Below, piece after piece: positions 34,363 through 34,386 of a DNA stretch of 34,386 nucleotides (position 1 is its first letter; each line of letters starts with the position of its first letter). The stretch lies in the NCBI GenBank assembly GCA_002938255.1, contig PTLB01000003.1:1-34386 (forward strand). The letters are read 5' to 3'. Made by a program: the position numbers and the translations under genes. Under the pieces are notes generated by a model, which was not told the DNA's origin, made no database searches, and saw nothing but the letters and a program-made list of their open reading frames with translations. This stretch comes from Alphaproteobacteria bacterium MarineAlpha5_Bin3 (GTDB taxonomy: Bacteria > Pseudomonadota > Alphaproteobacteria > HIMB59 > GCA-002718135).

Positions 34363-34386
34363 TTTAAATCCTTTCCTCTGACATTT

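Overview
AT-rich, compact bacterial chromosome segment, most likely alphaproteobacterial (inferred from an SspB-type ClpXP adaptor, the amidase-rnpB-mraZ arrangement and overall protein similarity; no search was run). The core is a complete division/cell-wall (dcw) cluster on the minus strand: mraZ-rsmH-ftsL-ftsI-murE-murF-mraY-murD-ftsW-murG-murC-murB-ddl-ftsQ-ftsA-ftsZ-lpxC (about 24.6 kb down to 5.9 kb). The RNase P RNA gene lies directly upstream of mraZ on the same strand. To the right are an amidase, bamD, ligA, a UvrD/PcrA helicase, mlaA-mlaC, and a sugar oxidoreductase/isomerase pair. To the left are fumC, gpmA, sspB, an HDAC-family hydrolase, and a small accessory stretch (1-2.3 kb) with a methyltransferase, a glycine-zipper lipoprotein and a GNAT, separated by copies of an unexplained intergenic repeat. 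I see no CRISPR array, transposase, phage genes or clearly new multi-gene system. The best leads are the intergenic repeat family, an unusual terminator abutting the lpxC start codon, a four-repeat exactly phased MraZ operator, and a 15-nt poly-A tract inside murE.
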